From: Tetrahymena thermophila SB210
Taxonomy: Eukaryota > Ciliophora > Oligohymenophorea > Hymenostomatida > Tetrahymenidae
Assembly (NCBI RefSeq): GCF_000189635.1
Contig: NW_002476417.1
Coordinates: 558,001-622,000 of the forward strand
DNA: 64,000 nt
Reading direction: 5' to 3'
Positions 63,700 to 64,000 of the stretch are shown in pieces. Numbering within the stretch: position 1 is the stretch's first letter; each line of letters opens with the position of its first letter. The position numbers and the translations under genes are program-made. The notes under the pieces are model-generated. The model was not told the origin of the DNA. It did not search any database and saw only the letters and a program-made list of their open reading frames with translations.

Positions 63700-64000
63700 T
63701 TAATTAATTATTTTTACATAAATTATTTACTAATATCAATTTAAAGGATTTTTAAAAAGTGAATTACTTTAAAATATAAATAAAAATGATCAATATGAAG
63801 ATTGGGAAGATAATCAATCAATTTGATGAGTGTATTGCCTAAGTGGTTTATATTTGTGTTAAGCATAAATATATACATACATAGATATATACATACAAAT
63901 TACAATATTTTATTTGAGGCATAAATTCTAAGCTTAAGATAGCTCTATAATTCTTAAAAGGAATTTGTTAAGGAATACTGAATAAATATAGCTGTTCCTG
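63700..64000. other. Upstream region at the window end
   Basis: AT-rich sequence with an ATATATACATACATAG-type microsatellite near 63867-63895. It may hold the promoter or a first exon of the minus-strand gene. TGA codons close all minus-strand frames soon after 63735. Confidence 0.4.

Noticed and set aside
1-64000. tRNA, 5S rRNA, CRISPR array or telomere repeats
   Set aside because: No cloverleaf-like GC-rich segment, regular spacer array or TTGGGG-type repeat was seen by eye.

Overview
The window looks like macronuclear DNA from a Tetrahymena-like oligohymenophorean ciliate. It is very AT-rich. Long reading frames open only when TAA and TAG are read as glutamine and TGA is the sole stop. 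Where introns are needed they are short, AT-rich, and run GT to AG. Standard-code ORFs here are mostly fragments or shadows of the real genes. All coordinates below come from reading with TGA as the only stop; lengths were checked for divisibility by three.

Region 1 (about 0.8-36.4 kb, + strand) is a tandem family of large intronless surface-protein genes: 906-5015, 7880-11830, 18692-22945, 26257-29982 and 32863-36435, plus a decayed member at 14448-17212. Each intact protein has a signal peptide, two H-type-lectin-like beta modules, a variable run of roughly 50-residue cysteine-rich repeats (FCDW...C..C...CLTCSDP), and a C-terminal multi-pass membrane module. Four end in a conserved cytosolic tail (NKPIVVDMALEIN-like). 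The first gene is a chimera: its ectodomain is nearly the same as that of the second gene, but its membrane module is from another branch. A decayed Tc1/mariner-type transposase lies on the minus strand near 24 kb.

Region 2 (about 36.7-56 kb, + strand) holds two aldo/keto reductase genes (37170-38060, 42505-43395) and six genes for TerD-TerD-C2 proteins (39781-41442, 44113-45876, 47104-48723, 49183-50766, 51916-53523, 54338-55924). A segmental duplication of about 5 kb made the two reductase/TerD pairs. The last three TerD genes are a younger array with a shared upstream block. The likely theme is a calcium-linked, possibly stress-related protein family; the link to the reductase is by position only.

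Region 3 (56-64 kb) holds an eight-exon gene (57095-61596, +) for a two-pass membrane protein with a Cache-like extracellular part, TPR-like helices and a degenerate von Willebrand A domain. A second gene, on the minus strand (62030-63699), encodes an unrecognised hydrophobic protein. A truncated copy of that gene's 3' end lies at 56511-56902, so the sensor gene is flanked by direct repeats.

The remaining gaps are AT-rich spacers, some with possible gene remnants. No tRNA, rRNA, CRISPR or telomere was seen.
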